Shown: positions 24,954 to 33,428, counted from the stretch's first letter. The stretch: 37,322 nucleotides of DNA from an uncultured Roseovarius sp. (GCF_947259555.1 NZ_CAMYMD010000036.1:1-37322), one strand, 5' to 3'. The notes: generated from the sequence alone by a model not told the origin. Translations and numbers: made by a program.

Positions 24954-24975
24954 GGGCGCCCCGAGCGCCCTTTTT
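24954..24975 (+). terminator. Rho-independent terminator after phaA
   Basis: GGGCGC (24954-24959) and GCGCCC (24965-24970) form a stem with a five-base loop, followed directly by TTTTT (24971-24975). It begins 38 bases after the phaA stop. Confidence 0.85.
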
Positions 24976-25007
24976 CATGCCGCCACACACATCGCACAGG
25001 ATTTACC

Positions 25008-25024
25008 GCGCAACATTGTTGCGC
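25008..25024. promoter_or_regulatory. Perfect palindrome upstream of phaB
   Basis: GCGCAACA-T-TGTTGCGC is an eight-base perfect inverted repeat with one central base, 57 bases before the phaB start and after the phaA terminator. It has the look of a dimeric-repressor operator. PhaR, known to control PHB genes in Rhodobacterales, binds TGC/GCA-containing sites, but this half-site order differs from the CTGC-N-GCAG form I recall, so the regulator is open. Confidence 0.5.
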
Positions 25025-25081
25025 TTGCCGCGCCAAGAAGATAACCAAGTTACCAAAGCATTAGCCAGATTGGAGGATACC

Positions 25082-25804
25082 ATGGCAAGAACTGCACTCG
25101 TCACCGGAGGATCACGCGGAATCGGCGCCGCCATATCAAAGGCGCTCAAGGCCGACGGCTATACCGTCGCCGCGACCTATGCCGGAAATGATGAGGCCGC
25201 CGCCAAGTTCACCGAGGAAACCGGCATCAAGACCTACAAATGGAACGTCGCCGACTATGACAGCTCCAAGGACGGGATAGCGAAGGTCGAGGCGGATCTG
25301 GGTCCGATCGACATCGTGGTCGCCAATGCCGGCATCACCCGCGATGCGCCGTTCCACAAGATGACGCCGCAGCAGTGGAAAGAGGTGATCGACACCAACC
25401 TCACCGGCGTGTTCAACACCATCCATCCGATCTGGCCCGGAATGCGCGAACGCGGGTTTGGTCGTATCGTTGTGATCTCGTCGATCAATGGACAAAAGGG
25501 GCAATTTGCGCAGGCCAACTATGCCGCGACCAAGGCCGGCGATCTGGGTATCATCAAGACCCTCGCACAGGAAGGCGCGGCCAAGGGCATCACCGCCAAC
25601 GCGGTCTGTCCGGGCTACATCGCGACCGAGATGGTCATGGCCGTTCCCGAGAAGGTGCGCGAGGCAATTATCGGCATGATTCCCGCTGGCCGGCTTGGCG
25701 AGCCGGAGGAGATCGCACGCTGCGTGAGCTTTCTTGTGTCTAATGATGCGAGCTTCATCAACGGGTCGACGATCTCGGCCAATGGCGGGCAATTCTTCGT
25801 CTGA
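25082..25804 (+). CDS. phaB: Acetoacetyl-CoA reductase
   Basis: A 240-residue short-chain dehydrogenase that reduces acetoacetyl-CoA to (R)-3-hydroxybutyryl-CoA with NADPH, the second step of PHB synthesis. The cofactor motif is TGGSRGIG (8-15), the structural motif is NAG (82-84), and the catalytic residues are Ser134, Tyr147 and Lys151. The end NGSTISANGGQFFV is typical of PhaB. ATG 25082 has GGAGG upstream; the in-frame extension to 24977 would read through the palindrome. The PHA synthase gene is not in this window. Confidence 0.93.
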   Translation: MARTALVTGGSRGIGAAISKALKADGYTVAATYAGNDEAAAKFTEETGIKTYKWNVADYDSSKDGIAKVEADLGPIDIVVANAGITRDAPFHKMTPQQWKEVIDTNLTGVFNTIHPIWPGMRERGFGRIVVISSINGQKGQFAQANYAATKAGDLGIIKTLAQEGAAKGITANAVCPGYIATEMVMAVPEKVREAIIGMIPAGRLGEPEEIARCVSFLVSNDASFINGSTISANGGQFFV

Positions 25805-25835
25805 TCGCTACACGGCTATCCATGCCACTAAGGAG

Positions 25836-25868
25836 TGCCCGCCCCGGACAGCCGGTGGCGGGCATTTT
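25836..25868 (+). terminator. Rho-independent terminator after phaB
   Basis: TGCCCGCC (25836-25843) pairs with GGCGGGCA (25857-25864), followed by TTTT (25865-25868). It lies 31 bases after the phaB stop and touches the stop of the convergent LacI gene. Confidence 0.8.
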
Positions 25869-26905
25869 CACTTGGACGGAGCGGCAAGCGTGCCGCGCAA
25901 ACAAAGCTCGGTTTCGAGACAGACAGGCGGCGGCGTCACACCGCCGCCCAGCATCTCCACGAGCAGACGTGCCGCCTGCCAGCCCATTTCGCGATGCGGC
26001 ACATGAACGGTGGTCAACGCCGGCGCGACAACAGTGGCCAGCTCGATGTCGTCGAAGCCGGTGATCGAGACCTCGCGAGGCACATGGATACCCATTTGCC
26101 GTGCCGTTTGAAGGGCTCCGACAGCCAGCACGTCATTGCCGCAGATCACTGCCGTGGGCCGCGCGGGGGCGGCCATCATCCCGGCCATCGCCTCAGCTCC
26201 ATTGCCGATGCTGTAAGGCGTTTCGATCAGATGCAAGGATTGGGGATCAAGTCCATGCGCCCGCATCGCATCGCGCACGCCCTCAATCCGATCACGTGCG
26301 CGGTCATTGCCCGCAGCAAGCGCCGAGATCATGCCGATTCGCACATGCCCGAGTCGTAGCACCTCATCGGCAAGGGCAGACATGGCTCGGCGGTTGTCAA
26401 ACCCGATGGCCGGGCGCGCCTGGGTCGGGTCATAGGCCCAGGACACAAGTACCGGCACACCGCGTCTCTCGAGAAATTCGTAAATCCCGGGATCACGATC
26501 ATGACCGATGAGCATGAGAGCGTCGGCCCCGCGCGCCACCAGCGTTCGGACCTGATCGGCCTCGTTTTCGGGACTGTAAGAGGATGAGGCCACCAGCAAT
26601 GTCACCCCGTTCTCATGGAGCGCCTCCTGAAACGCCTGAATAGCGCGTGCGAAAATCGCATTCTCCATCGTCGGAATGATTGCCCCGATTGTGCCGGTGC
26701 GTCGTGCCGCGAGCGCGCGTGCACCGAAATTCGGAGAGTAGCCGAGTGTCGTCACCGCCTCCAACACGCGGTCGCGTGTCGCCTGCTGCACCTGCGCCGG
26801 TGAATTGAGACAACGCGAGACTGTTGCCGTCGACACCCCCGCCGAACGCGCGACATCGGCCAGCGTCGGTAGATTTCGATAGGTATCGCTGAGTTTTCGA
26901 TTCAT
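25868..26905 (-). CDS. LacI-family repressor, probable regulator of the hps operon
   Basis: A 345-residue regulator. The N-terminal helix-turn-helix is PTLADVARSAGVSTATVSRCLN (13-34), the hinge helix NFGARALAARRTGTIGAI follows, and a periplasmic-binding-protein-like domain fills the rest, ending SITGFDDIELATVVAPALTTV, as usual for the family. I chose ATG 26905; the 40-residue extension to 27025 runs through the operator at 27003-27018. It is divergent from the TRAP/hps operon. LacI-type HpsR is known to accompany DHPS genes in Cupriavidus pinatubonensis, so an equivalent role here is likely. The operator also lies over its own upstream region, which suggests autoregulation. Confidence 0.85.
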   Translation of the reverse strand: MNRKLSDTYRNLPTLADVARSAGVSTATVSRCLNSPAQVQQATRDRVLEAVTTLGYSPNFGARALAARRTGTIGAIIPTMENAIFARAIQAFQEALHENGVTLLVASSSYSPENEADQVRTLVARGADALMLIGHDRDPGIYEFLERRGVPVLVSWAYDPTQARPAIGFDNRRAMSALADEVLRLGHVRIGMISALAAGNDRARDRIEGVRDAMRAHGLDPQSLHLIETPYSIGNGAEAMAGMMAAPARPTAVICGNDVLAVGALQTARQMGIHVPREVSITGFDDIELATVVAPALTTVHVPHREMGWQAARLLVEMLGGGVTPPPVCLETELCLRGTLAAPSK

Positions 26906-26990
26906 TGGATGACCTGAACTGTCGTTGGCGGGGGCCCGATGCGCGGCGGCGCTGTTTAGGGCGAGACGGTGACACACGCAATATAACAGC

Positions 26991-27019
26991 TTGCGCGAAT
27001 TTATGTAAGCGCTTACATT
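26991..27019 (+). promoter_or_regulatory. Possible hps operon promoter
   Basis: TTGCGC (26991-26996), a 17-base spacer and TACATT (27014-27019) face the operon. The operator at 27003-27018 fills the spacer and -10, as expected for repression. On the other strand, TATATT (26985 down to 26980) is a candidate -10 for the regulator gene. Both matches are moderate. Confidence 0.4.
27003..27018. promoter_or_regulatory. LacI-type operator (perfect 16-bp palindrome)
   Basis: ATGTAAGCGCTTACAT is a perfect palindrome with a central CG, the hallmark of LacI/GalR-family operators. It lies between the divergent LacI gene and the hps operon, 42 bases before the 60-codon membrane-protein gene. It is the obvious binding site for the adjacent regulator. 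Confidence 0.8.
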
Positions 27020-27060
27020 TCTCACGAATCGTCGGCAATCCCGGCGACAAGGAGGGCATC

Positions 27061-27243
27061 ATGTTTCTGTGGGCGGCCGCGCTTTTGTTTGGGGCTTTCG
27101 GATTGAATGTCGCGATGGGCGCGTTTGGTAATGCCGCTTTTTTGGATGGTGTCGGAGAGATGCTGCTGCTTCTGGTGGCGGTCATCACTTTTGTGGTCGC
27201 CACGTTGAGGAGCGAAGCGGCGCGCAAGAACGGAAAACGATAA
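27061..27243 (+). CDS. 60-residue membrane protein leading the hps operon
   Basis: A short protein with two membrane segments (about residues 2-22, FLWAAALLFGAFGLNVAMGAF, and 31-48, GEMLLLLVAVITFVVATL) joined by a short loop GNAAFLDGVG and ending with a basic tail RSEAARKNGKR, which probably faces the cytoplasm. A strong AAGGAGG site sits before the ATG at 27061. It lies 26 bases before the TRAP binding-protein gene and after the LacI operator, so it is the first gene of the operon. I do not recognise a family. It could assist the TRAP transporter, but this is only from position. Confidence 0.75.
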   Translation: MFLWAAALLFGAFGLNVAMGAFGNAAFLDGVGEMLLLLVAVITFVVATLRSEAARKNGKR

Positions 27244-27269
27244 ATCCAAATCTTCAGGGAGGAGATCAG

Positions 27270-28418
27270 ATGAACGAGGAATTGCAAGAACTGGCGTCCG
27301 AAGAGCGGCGCAATTTTCTGCGTCTGGCCGCGACCGGCGGCTTCACCGCTGCGATCGTGGCAGGAGCCGCGGGCACATTGTGGTCGTCCAAGGCCGCCGC
27401 GCAAACCGCGAACGAAGAGCGTGAACGAGAAGCGGCGGCGGATCACGTGATGACGCTGGCCACCGAGTACGTCATCGGCACGACACGCAGTTATCCGATG
27501 ATGCAGCTCGATGTGAAGGAAAACCTGCAAAACGCCTCGAACGGCAAGATCTACGTGAAGCTTGCTCCCGGTGGTCAGTTGGGTGTCGGGTCTGCTCTGG
27601 CGCAAAAGGTTCAGGGCGGCACGATCAACGCCGGGCAATTCTCGCTGTCCAACTTTGCGCCCTTCGCACCGGCGGTCGACCTGATCAACATGCCCTATTT
27701 CTGCGGGGCCAATCAGCGCTTTGTGAACCTCGTCACCTCTGACATCTGGAAGAAAGAGGTCGATGCACTGGTTGAGGCGCGCGGCTTCAAGCCGATGTTC
27801 TACTTCTGCATTGATCCGCGTGTCATGGCCGTCCGTCAGGGCGGCGGCGGGCCGATCATGACACCGGGCGACCTGCAAGGGATTAAATTTCGTGTGCCCG
27901 GCTCGCAAATGCTTCAGCAGTTCTACCGGATGGGCGGGGCCAACCCGACGCCGGTTGCGTGGGGCGAAACGCCCTCGGCGATCAAGCAGGGTGTGGCCGA
28001 CGCGCTCGACCCGGCAGTCGGGGCTCTCTATGCCTTTGGCTTCAAGGACATCCTGAGCCACGTGACCTTTACCCAGGCGGTGCCGGACAGTCAGACCTAT
28101 GCCTGCAATCTCGAATGGTTCAACGGTTTACCCGGCGACGTGCAAGAGGCGATCGAATGGGCGTCCGAGATGAGCTTTCACCAGAACCTTGCCAAGGTGC
28201 CATCGGCGCGCACATTCGCCATGGCGGAAATGCGCAAGTCCGGCGTCGAGTTCCACTCGCTGAGCGCGGATCAGCTTGCCGAGTGGCAGGAAACCGTCGG
28301 GTATCAGCGGTCGGAATGGGATACGTTCAAGACCGAATTGGCAGGCTCGATGGAAACCTTCGACAAGTTGGTCGAGGCGGCGGGCACGCAGGGCAGATAC
28401 TACGTCCACGACGCCTGA
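27270..28418 (+). CDS. hpsK: TRAP transporter substrate-binding protein (DctP type), Tat-exported
   Basis: A 382-residue extracytoplasmic binding protein that captures the substrate in the periplasm and delivers it to the DctQ/DctM pair. The N-terminus has a twin-arginine signal: ERRNFLRLAAT (12-22), a hydrophobic stretch and a SKAAAQTA cleavage region. The DctP domain follows, with MQLDVKENLQNASNGKIYVKLAPGGQLG (about 70-100), INMPYFCGANQRF, LQGIKFRVPGSQM (the family Arg that grips a carboxylate or sulfonate is probably the Arg of KFRVPG) and AIKQGVADALDPA. GGAGG lies upstream. The gene symbol is assigned by its position before hpsN-like genes. Confidence 0.88.
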   Translation: MNEELQELASEERRNFLRLAATGGFTAAIVAGAAGTLWSSKAAAQTANEEREREAAADHVMTLATEYVIGTTRSYPMMQLDVKENLQNASNGKIYVKLAPGGQLGVGSALAQKVQGGTINAGQFSLSNFAPFAPAVDLINMPYFCGANQRFVNLVTSDIWKKEVDALVEARGFKPMFYFCIDPRVMAVRQGGGGPIMTPGDLQGIKFRVPGSQMLQQFYRMGGANPTPVAWGETPSAIKQGVADALDPAVGALYAFGFKDILSHVTFTQAVPDSQTYACNLEWFNGLPGDVQEAIEWASEMSFHQNLAKVPSARTFAMAEMRKSGVEFHSLSADQLAEWQETVGYQRSEWDTFKTELAGSMETFDKLVEAAGTQGRYYVHDA

Positions 28419-28517
28419 TGACGATTGGCCGGGCGCCGTACGCGCGCCCGGCCCTTCCACCAGCGACACGGGAACGGACAGGGAGGCAGACGCGTCCCTG
28501 AACCGGAAAGGTATGAC

Positions 28518-29024
28518 ATGCTCGGCACTTTGGACCGCAACCTCGAGCGGTGGGCGCTTCTGATCTTTTATATGATGCTGGTCATCACCATGGCCATCGA
28601 GGTGATACGCCGCGAAGTGTTCGCATATTCCTCGGTCTGGGGCGAAGAGATCGTGCGCTACGCGTTCATCTATCTTGCATGGATCGGCGCGGCGGCAGCC
28701 GTGCGCGAAAGGGCGCATATCCGCATCGACGTGATCATGCACTATGTCGGCCCCCGCATGAAGGCCGCGCTCTATATTCTGGGCGATCTGGTCATGGCGG
28801 CCGTCGCAATCATAGCACTCTACTGGTCATGGGAGACGGTTCTTGTCTCGGCCAAGTTCGGATCGGTCAGCGCCGGTTTGCGGGTGTCGATGGTGTGGTT
28901 CCTGATGGCGGTGCCGGTGGGCTTTGGGTTGATGCTCTTGCGCCTCGTGCAGTCCTTCTTGCGCGATCTGCGCGCACTTCGTGACGGGACGCCCGTTCAC
29001 GAAGGCAATCAACTGTTCGACTGA
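28518..29024 (+). CDS. hpsL: TRAP transporter small membrane subunit (DctQ type)
   Basis: A 168-residue protein with four membrane segments (about 12-30, 45-66, 87-108 and 124-146), the standard DctQ layout. WGEEIVRYAFIYLAWIGAAAAVRERAHIRIDV (42-72) is the conserved DctQ core. I chose ATG 28518, preceded by GGAAAGG; a frame opening at 28425 gives a non-membrane leader. The gene lies 99 bases after the binding-protein gene and 12 bases before dctM. It forms the membrane complex with the DctM subunit for sodium-driven uptake. Confidence 0.88.
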   Translation: MLGTLDRNLERWALLIFYMMLVITMAIEVIRREVFAYSSVWGEEIVRYAFIYLAWIGAAAAVRERAHIRIDVIMHYVGPRMKAALYILGDLVMAAVAIIALYWSWETVLVSAKFGSVSAGLRVSMVWFLMAVPVGFGLMLLRLVQSFLRDLRALRDGTPVHEGNQLFD

Positions 29025-29036
29025 GGGGCAAAGATC

Positions 29037-30362
29037 ATGTGGAACACATTTTCGCAGACAGTCGAACTGGGCTGGGATTTCTATGGGCCCGTACTGCTCT
29101 TTGTGCTGCTTGTGGCCTTGGCCGTGCCGGTCTGGGCGGCGATCGGGGCCGGCGCGATCCTGATGCTGCTGTGGTCGGGCGCGTTGCCGCTCAGCCTTGT
29201 GGGCGAGAGCCTTTTTGACGGGATCGACGCCTTTGCATTGACGGCTGTGCCGCTTTTCATCCTCACCGGCGACGTGCTGGTGCGCACCGGGCTCAGCCGC
29301 AAGTTTCTCAACGTGGCCGAAGCATTGACGCAATTTGCAAAGGGCGGATTCGGATCGGCCACTGTTCTGGTCTGCGGCATGTTTTCTGCGATCTCGGGCT
29401 CGGACGCGGCCGGAGCTGCCGCCGTGGGCCGGATGACCATTGCGCGCCTCGTGGAATCGGGGTATCCGCGCCCCTATGCCTGCGCGCTGGTGGCGGCGGG
29501 GGCCTGTACCGGCATCCTCATTCCACCGTCCATCGCCTATATCATCATCGGTCTGGTTCTGGGCATTTCCGCCTCGACGCTCTTTATGGCGGCGCTTGTT
29601 CCCGGGGTCCTTATCCTTGTGTCGATCCTCGTCACGAACCTCGTTGTCAATCGCATCTATGGCTACGAAGGCGGCGGCAATGTCAGCTTGCGAGAGTATG
29701 TCTCGAATCTGGGGCAAGCACTCGCATCGGGCTGGTACGCGTTCATCGTCCCCGGCATCATTTTCTACGGCATTTTTTCAGGTCGCCTGACGCCCACCGA
29801 AGCAGGCGCCACAGCGGTCGTGGTCACGGTGATCCTGGGCTTTGTCCTTGGCACGCTCCGGCTTGCCGATTTTCCCGCGATGCTCATCAGTTCGGCCAAG
29901 GTCAACGGGGTCATATTGCCAATCATCGCCTTTTCGTTGCCGCTTGCGCAGGCGCTGGCAATCATGGGGGTGCCACAGGGTTTTGTCGGTGCCGTCACCG
30001 GGATAAGCGACGAGCCTGCGGTACTCATCCTGCTCATGATCCTCATTCTGGTCGCGGCGGGCTGTGTCATGGAGACAACGCCAAACATCGTGATTCTCGC
30101 CCCGATCCTCAAACCGCTCGCGGACAATATTGGCATGAACGAGATTCAGTTCTGCATCATGATGATCACCGCGCTAGGCGTCGGCTTCATCACACCGCCG
30201 CTCGGCCTCAACCTCTTCGTCGTCTCGGGGATAACCGGCGAGTCGATCCTCAGGATCGCGGCCCGCGCCATTCCCTTCGTCTTCTTCATGCTGCTCGTCA
30301 CGCTGATGATCGCCTATATCCCGGCGATCTCCACGACGCTGCTGCCCGACATCTACAAATAG
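29037..30362 (+). CDS. hpsM: TRAP transporter large permease (DctM type)
   Basis: A 441-residue permease with about 12-13 membrane segments. It carries the substrate, driven by a sodium gradient, in complex with DctQ. Family motifs include AVPLFILTGDVLVRTGLSRKF (about 74-94), the GSDAAGAAAVG loop (about 120-131), ILIPPSIAYIIIG (about 160-172), GRLTPTEAGATAVV (about 248-262), and GFITPPLGLNLFVVSGITG near the C-terminus. The start ATG is 12 bases after the DctQ stop, with AGGGGCAAAG upstream. Confidence 0.92.
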   Translation: MWNTFSQTVELGWDFYGPVLLFVLLVALAVPVWAAIGAGAILMLLWSGALPLSLVGESLFDGIDAFALTAVPLFILTGDVLVRTGLSRKFLNVAEALTQFAKGGFGSATVLVCGMFSAISGSDAAGAAAVGRMTIARLVESGYPRPYACALVAAGACTGILIPPSIAYIIIGLVLGISASTLFMAALVPGVLILVSILVTNLVVNRIYGYEGGGNVSLREYVSNLGQALASGWYAFIVPGIIFYGIFSGRLTPTEAGATAVVVTVILGFVLGTLRLADFPAMLISSAKVNGVILPIIAFSLPLAQALAIMGVPQGFVGAVTGISDEPAVLILLMILILVAAGCVMETTPNIVILAPILKPLADNIGMNEIQFCIMMITALGVGFITPPLGLNLFVVSGITGESILRIAARAIPFVFFMLLVTLMIAYIPAISTTLLPDIYK

Positions 30363-30374
30363 GACACCTGCGAC

Positions 30375-31682
30375 ATGACCCGTGAATACCTGAAGAAAGC
30401 TGCCCTGACCTCGAAATCCAACGCATCGGACGTCAAGGCCACAGTGCGCGCCATTCTTGATGACATCGAGGCGGGCGGCGACAGGGCGGCTTTGGAATAT
30501 GCCGCGAAGTTCGACAAATATGATGGCAACGTCGTCCTCACCCGCGCCGAGATCGAGGCGGCAGCGGCGCGTGTCCCGGAAAAACTCAAGCAGGACATCC
30601 GCTTTGCGCATGACAACGTGCGCCGGTTTGCCGAGGCCCAGAAAGAAACGTGCCGCAACATCGAGATCGAGGTAGTGCCCGGCCTGATCGCCGGTCAAAA
30701 GAGCATCCCCGTCCACGGCGCGGGCTGCTACGTACCGGGCGGGCGCTACAGCCATATCGCGAGTGCGATCATGACCGTGACGACCGCCAAGGTGGCAGGG
30801 TGTGGGCATATCGTGGCGTGTTCACCGCCGCGACCGGGCATCGGCATCAACCCCGCGATCATCTACGCCGCTGATCTGTGCGGCGCGGACACAATCCTTG
30901 CGATGGGCGGCGTGCAGGGTGTCGCCGCAATGACATTCGGCCTCTTCGGCTTGCCAAAGGCCAACATCCTTGTGGGGCCCGGCAACCAGTTCGTGGCCGA
31001 AGCCAAGCGTATGCTGTTTGGACGGGTCGGTATCGACATGATCGCCGGGCCCACCGATAGCCTGGTTCTGGCGGATAGCACCGCCGACCCAATGGTCGTG
31101 GCGACCGATCTGGTCGGGCAGGCCGAGCATGGCTACAATTCGCCGGTCTGGCTGGTGACCGATCATCGCCCGCTCGCGGAAAAGGTCATGGAACTTGTGC
31201 CGGGGCTGATTGACGATCTGCCCGACGTGAACCGTGACAATGCTACCGCCGCGTGGCGCGATTACGCCGAGGTGATCGTCTGCGGCAACCGCGAAGAGAT
31301 GGCCGCCACCTCGGACACCTATGCACCAGAGCATCTGACCGTGCAGGCCGAAGACCTTGATTGGTGGCTGGGGCGTCTCGCGTGCTACGGCTCGCTCTTT
31401 CTCGGGGAAGAGACGACCGTGGCCTTTGGGGACAAGGCGAGTGGCACCAACCACGTCCTGCCCACCTCTGGCGCGGCGAGCTATACCGGCGGGCTATCGG
31501 TACACAAATACATGAAGATCGTCACATGGCAGCGCGCCACGCGCGAAGGCGCCAAGCCCGTGGCCGAGGCGACAGCCCGGATCTCGCGGCTTGAGGGCAT
31601 GGAGGGGCATGCACGCACCGCCGATATCCGGCTGCACAAGTATTTCCCCGATGAAACCTTCGATTTGACAGCCAATGGCTGA
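30375..31682 (+). CDS. hpsN: Sulfopropanediol 3-dehydrogenase (HpsN), histidinol-dehydrogenase family
   Basis: A 435-residue NAD-dependent, zinc-containing dehydrogenase. HpsN oxidises (R)-2,3-dihydroxypropane-1-sulfonate in two steps to sulfolactate. The HisD scaffold is intact: zinc ligands at Gln249, His252 (QAEHG), Asp353 (GDKASGTNH) and His412, and the catalytic Glu319-His320 (APEHL). The usual HisD signature GPSE is replaced by GPTD (225-228), and no other his genes are nearby, so histidine biosynthesis is unlikely. It follows the TRAP genes and overlaps hpsO by eight bases. The substrate assignment rests on the operon; related HisD homologues may use other polyols. Confidence 0.8.
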   Translation: MTREYLKKAALTSKSNASDVKATVRAILDDIEAGGDRAALEYAAKFDKYDGNVVLTRAEIEAAAARVPEKLKQDIRFAHDNVRRFAEAQKETCRNIEIEVVPGLIAGQKSIPVHGAGCYVPGGRYSHIASAIMTVTTAKVAGCGHIVACSPPRPGIGINPAIIYAADLCGADTILAMGGVQGVAAMTFGLFGLPKANILVGPGNQFVAEAKRMLFGRVGIDMIAGPTDSLVLADSTADPMVVATDLVGQAEHGYNSPVWLVTDHRPLAEKVMELVPGLIDDLPDVNRDNATAAWRDYAEVIVCGNREEMAATSDTYAPEHLTVQAEDLDWWLGRLACYGSLFLGEETTVAFGDKASGTNHVLPTSGAASYTGGLSVHKYMKIVTWQRATREGAKPVAEATARISRLEGMEGHARTADIRLHKYFPDETFDLTANG

Positions 31683-32433
31683 GGCGGGCTTGTTCGACAT
31701 CGCCGGGCGCGTAGCGCTGGTCACGGGCGCAAGTTCCGGACTGGGCCGCAGGGCCGCCACTCTGCTCGCACAATCCGGCGCACGGGTCGTGGGTGTCGCG
31801 CGGCGCGCGGATGCCCTGGCGGACTGGCAGAAGGAGGTCGGCACGCAGGGTGCCACGATCACCCATGACCTCTCTGATCGCGACGGTCTTGCAGATCTGG
31901 CCGCCCGCGCGGCAGAGCATTTTGGCGCGCCGGACATCGTGGTGCATGCCGCTGGCATCAACACCCGGCAGGCGGCCGATGACGTGACCCCCGAAGGTTG
32001 GGACATGACGCTCGCGCTCAATCTATCGGCCCCGTTCTTCCTGAGCCAACACCTTGTGCCAGCAATGCGCGAAAAAGGCTGGGGCCGGATTGTGAACTTC
32101 GCGTCGCTGCAATCCTTCCGCGCCTTCCCGGGCGGCCTTGCCTACGGGGCCAGCAAAGGGGGGGTGGCCCAGATGACCCGTGCGATGGCCGAAGCGTGGT
32201 CAATCCACGGCATCAACGTCAACGCGCTCGCTCCGGGCTTTGTCCGAACCGAATTGACAGCGCCGGTTTTTGACGACCCCGAGCGCGCCGCGCGCAATGC
32301 CGCACAGACTTGTGTCGGCCGCAATGGCGAACCCGAGGACATGGACGGACCACTGCTCTTTTTCTGTTCTCCCGCGTCCAACTACGTGACCGGCCAGATC
32401 ATGATGCTCGACGGAGGGTTTACCGCAAAATGA
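31675..32433 (+). CDS. hpsO: Short-chain dehydrogenase HpsO (DHPS 2-dehydrogenase)
   Basis: A 252-residue SDR. The cofactor loop is TGASSGLG (17-24), the NAG-like motif reads HAAG (91-94), and the catalytic residues are Ser144, Tyr157 and Lys161. The end NYVTGQIMMLDGGFTAK is typical of classical SDRs. In the known DHPS cluster, HpsO and HpsP interconvert DHPS enantiomers through the 2-ketone so that HpsN can use both. The gene overlaps hpsN by eight bases and hpsP by four, so all three are tightly coupled. The assignment depends on this context. Confidence 0.75.
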   Translation: MAEAGLFDIAGRVALVTGASSGLGRRAATLLAQSGARVVGVARRADALADWQKEVGTQGATITHDLSDRDGLADLAARAAEHFGAPDIVVHAAGINTRQAADDVTPEGWDMTLALNLSAPFFLSQHLVPAMREKGWGRIVNFASLQSFRAFPGGLAYGASKGGVAQMTRAMAEAWSIHGINVNALAPGFVRTELTAPVFDDPERAARNAAQTCVGRNGEPEDMDGPLLFFCSPASNYVTGQIMMLDGGFTAK

Positions 32434-33413
32434 AGGCGCTTGTTTATACTGGTCCCGAGACACTCGATTACCGCGAGGTGGCAGACCCGGAGCCCGGTGA
32501 TGGCGAGGCGCTGATCCGTGTCGAGAGCGTCGGCATCTGCGGCTCTGACATGCATGCCTATCTCGGCCATGACGAGCGCCGGCCCGCACCGCTGGTGCTT
32601 GGCCATGAAGCGGCCGGCGTGGTGCTGAGCGGCGCGCTGGAGGGGCAGCGCGTGACGGTCAATCCATTGGTGACCTGCGGGGCGTGTCCCGCGTGTATCT
32701 CGGACCGAGACAATCTCTGCGCAACGCGGCAGATCATCTCCATGGCGCCACGCGAAGGGGCCTTTGCCGGACTTCTGTCGATGCCCGAACGCAATCTCGT
32801 GCACATTCCCGATCATATCAGCACGCATCAGGCCGCACTGGCCGAGCCGATTGCCTGCGGCTGGCACGCCGTGCGGCTCGGACGCGCTGTGTTGGGAACT
32901 GGCCCGAACCAGGCGTTGGTGCTGGGCGGCGGCGCCATTGGCCTCGGCGCGGCCCTCAGCCTGACGGCGCAGGGGATCGACGACATCACGATCATCGAGC
33001 CACACGCTGCGCGCCGTGCCTATCTCGGCCTGCATTGCGATCAGACGGTTCTACCGCCCGAGGCACTCGACGCGTCCGAACAGTTCGATATTGTCGTCGA
33101 TGGCGTCGGGTTCGAGGCAACACGCGCGCAGGCTTCGGCCCACGCTCGCCCCGGCGGTGTGATTGTCCATATCGGGCTGGGGCAAGCCTCGGGGGGGCTC
33201 GATATCCGTCGAATGACGCTGCAGGAAATCACATTTATCGGCACCTACACCTACACCGCCAAGGATTTCCGCGCGTGCGCGCAAGCCATGTTCGATGGAC
33301 GGATGGGCACGCTCGACTGGGTGGAGGACCGGCCCTTGGACCAAGGCGCAAGGGCCTTCGAGGACATCCGAGCCGGCCGCGTGAGCAGCCCCAAGATCAT
33401 CCTGTCCCCCTGA
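32430..33413 (+). CDS. hpsP: Zinc alcohol dehydrogenase HpsP (DHPS 2-dehydrogenase)
   Basis: A 327-residue medium-chain dehydrogenase. The catalytic zinc ligands are Cys37 (GICGSD) and His59-Glu60 (GHEAAG); the structural zinc site is Cys83, Cys86, Cys89 and Cys97. The NAD motif is GGGAIGLGAA in the second domain. It resembles L-idonate/sorbitol dehydrogenases. With HpsO it is expected to racemise DHPS via the ketone. Its ATG overlaps the hpsO stop (32430-32433), with GGAGGG upstream inside hpsO. Confidence 0.75.
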   Translation: MKALVYTGPETLDYREVADPEPGDGEALIRVESVGICGSDMHAYLGHDERRPAPLVLGHEAAGVVLSGALEGQRVTVNPLVTCGACPACISDRDNLCATRQIISMAPREGAFAGLLSMPERNLVHIPDHISTHQAALAEPIACGWHAVRLGRAVLGTGPNQALVLGGGAIGLGAALSLTAQGIDDITIIEPHAARRAYLGLHCDQTVLPPEALDASEQFDIVVDGVGFEATRAQASAHARPGGVIVHIGLGQASGGLDIRRMTLQEITFIGTYTYTAKDFRACAQAMFDGRMGTLDWVEDRPLDQGARAFEDIRAGRVSSPKIILSP

Positions 33414-33428
33414 AACGGAGCGTTTGAC

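Noticed and set aside
26613..28061. 482-codon frame on the minus strand across the LacI/hps junction
   Set aside because: It crosses the LacI operator and the binding-protein gene and overlaps the well-supported LacI gene in another frame.
30375..31682. hisD for histidine biosynthesis
   Set aside because: The catalytic and zinc residues of HisD are there, but the operon of TRAP and DHPS-type dehydrogenases and the altered GPTD signature favour HpsN. No other his genes are near.
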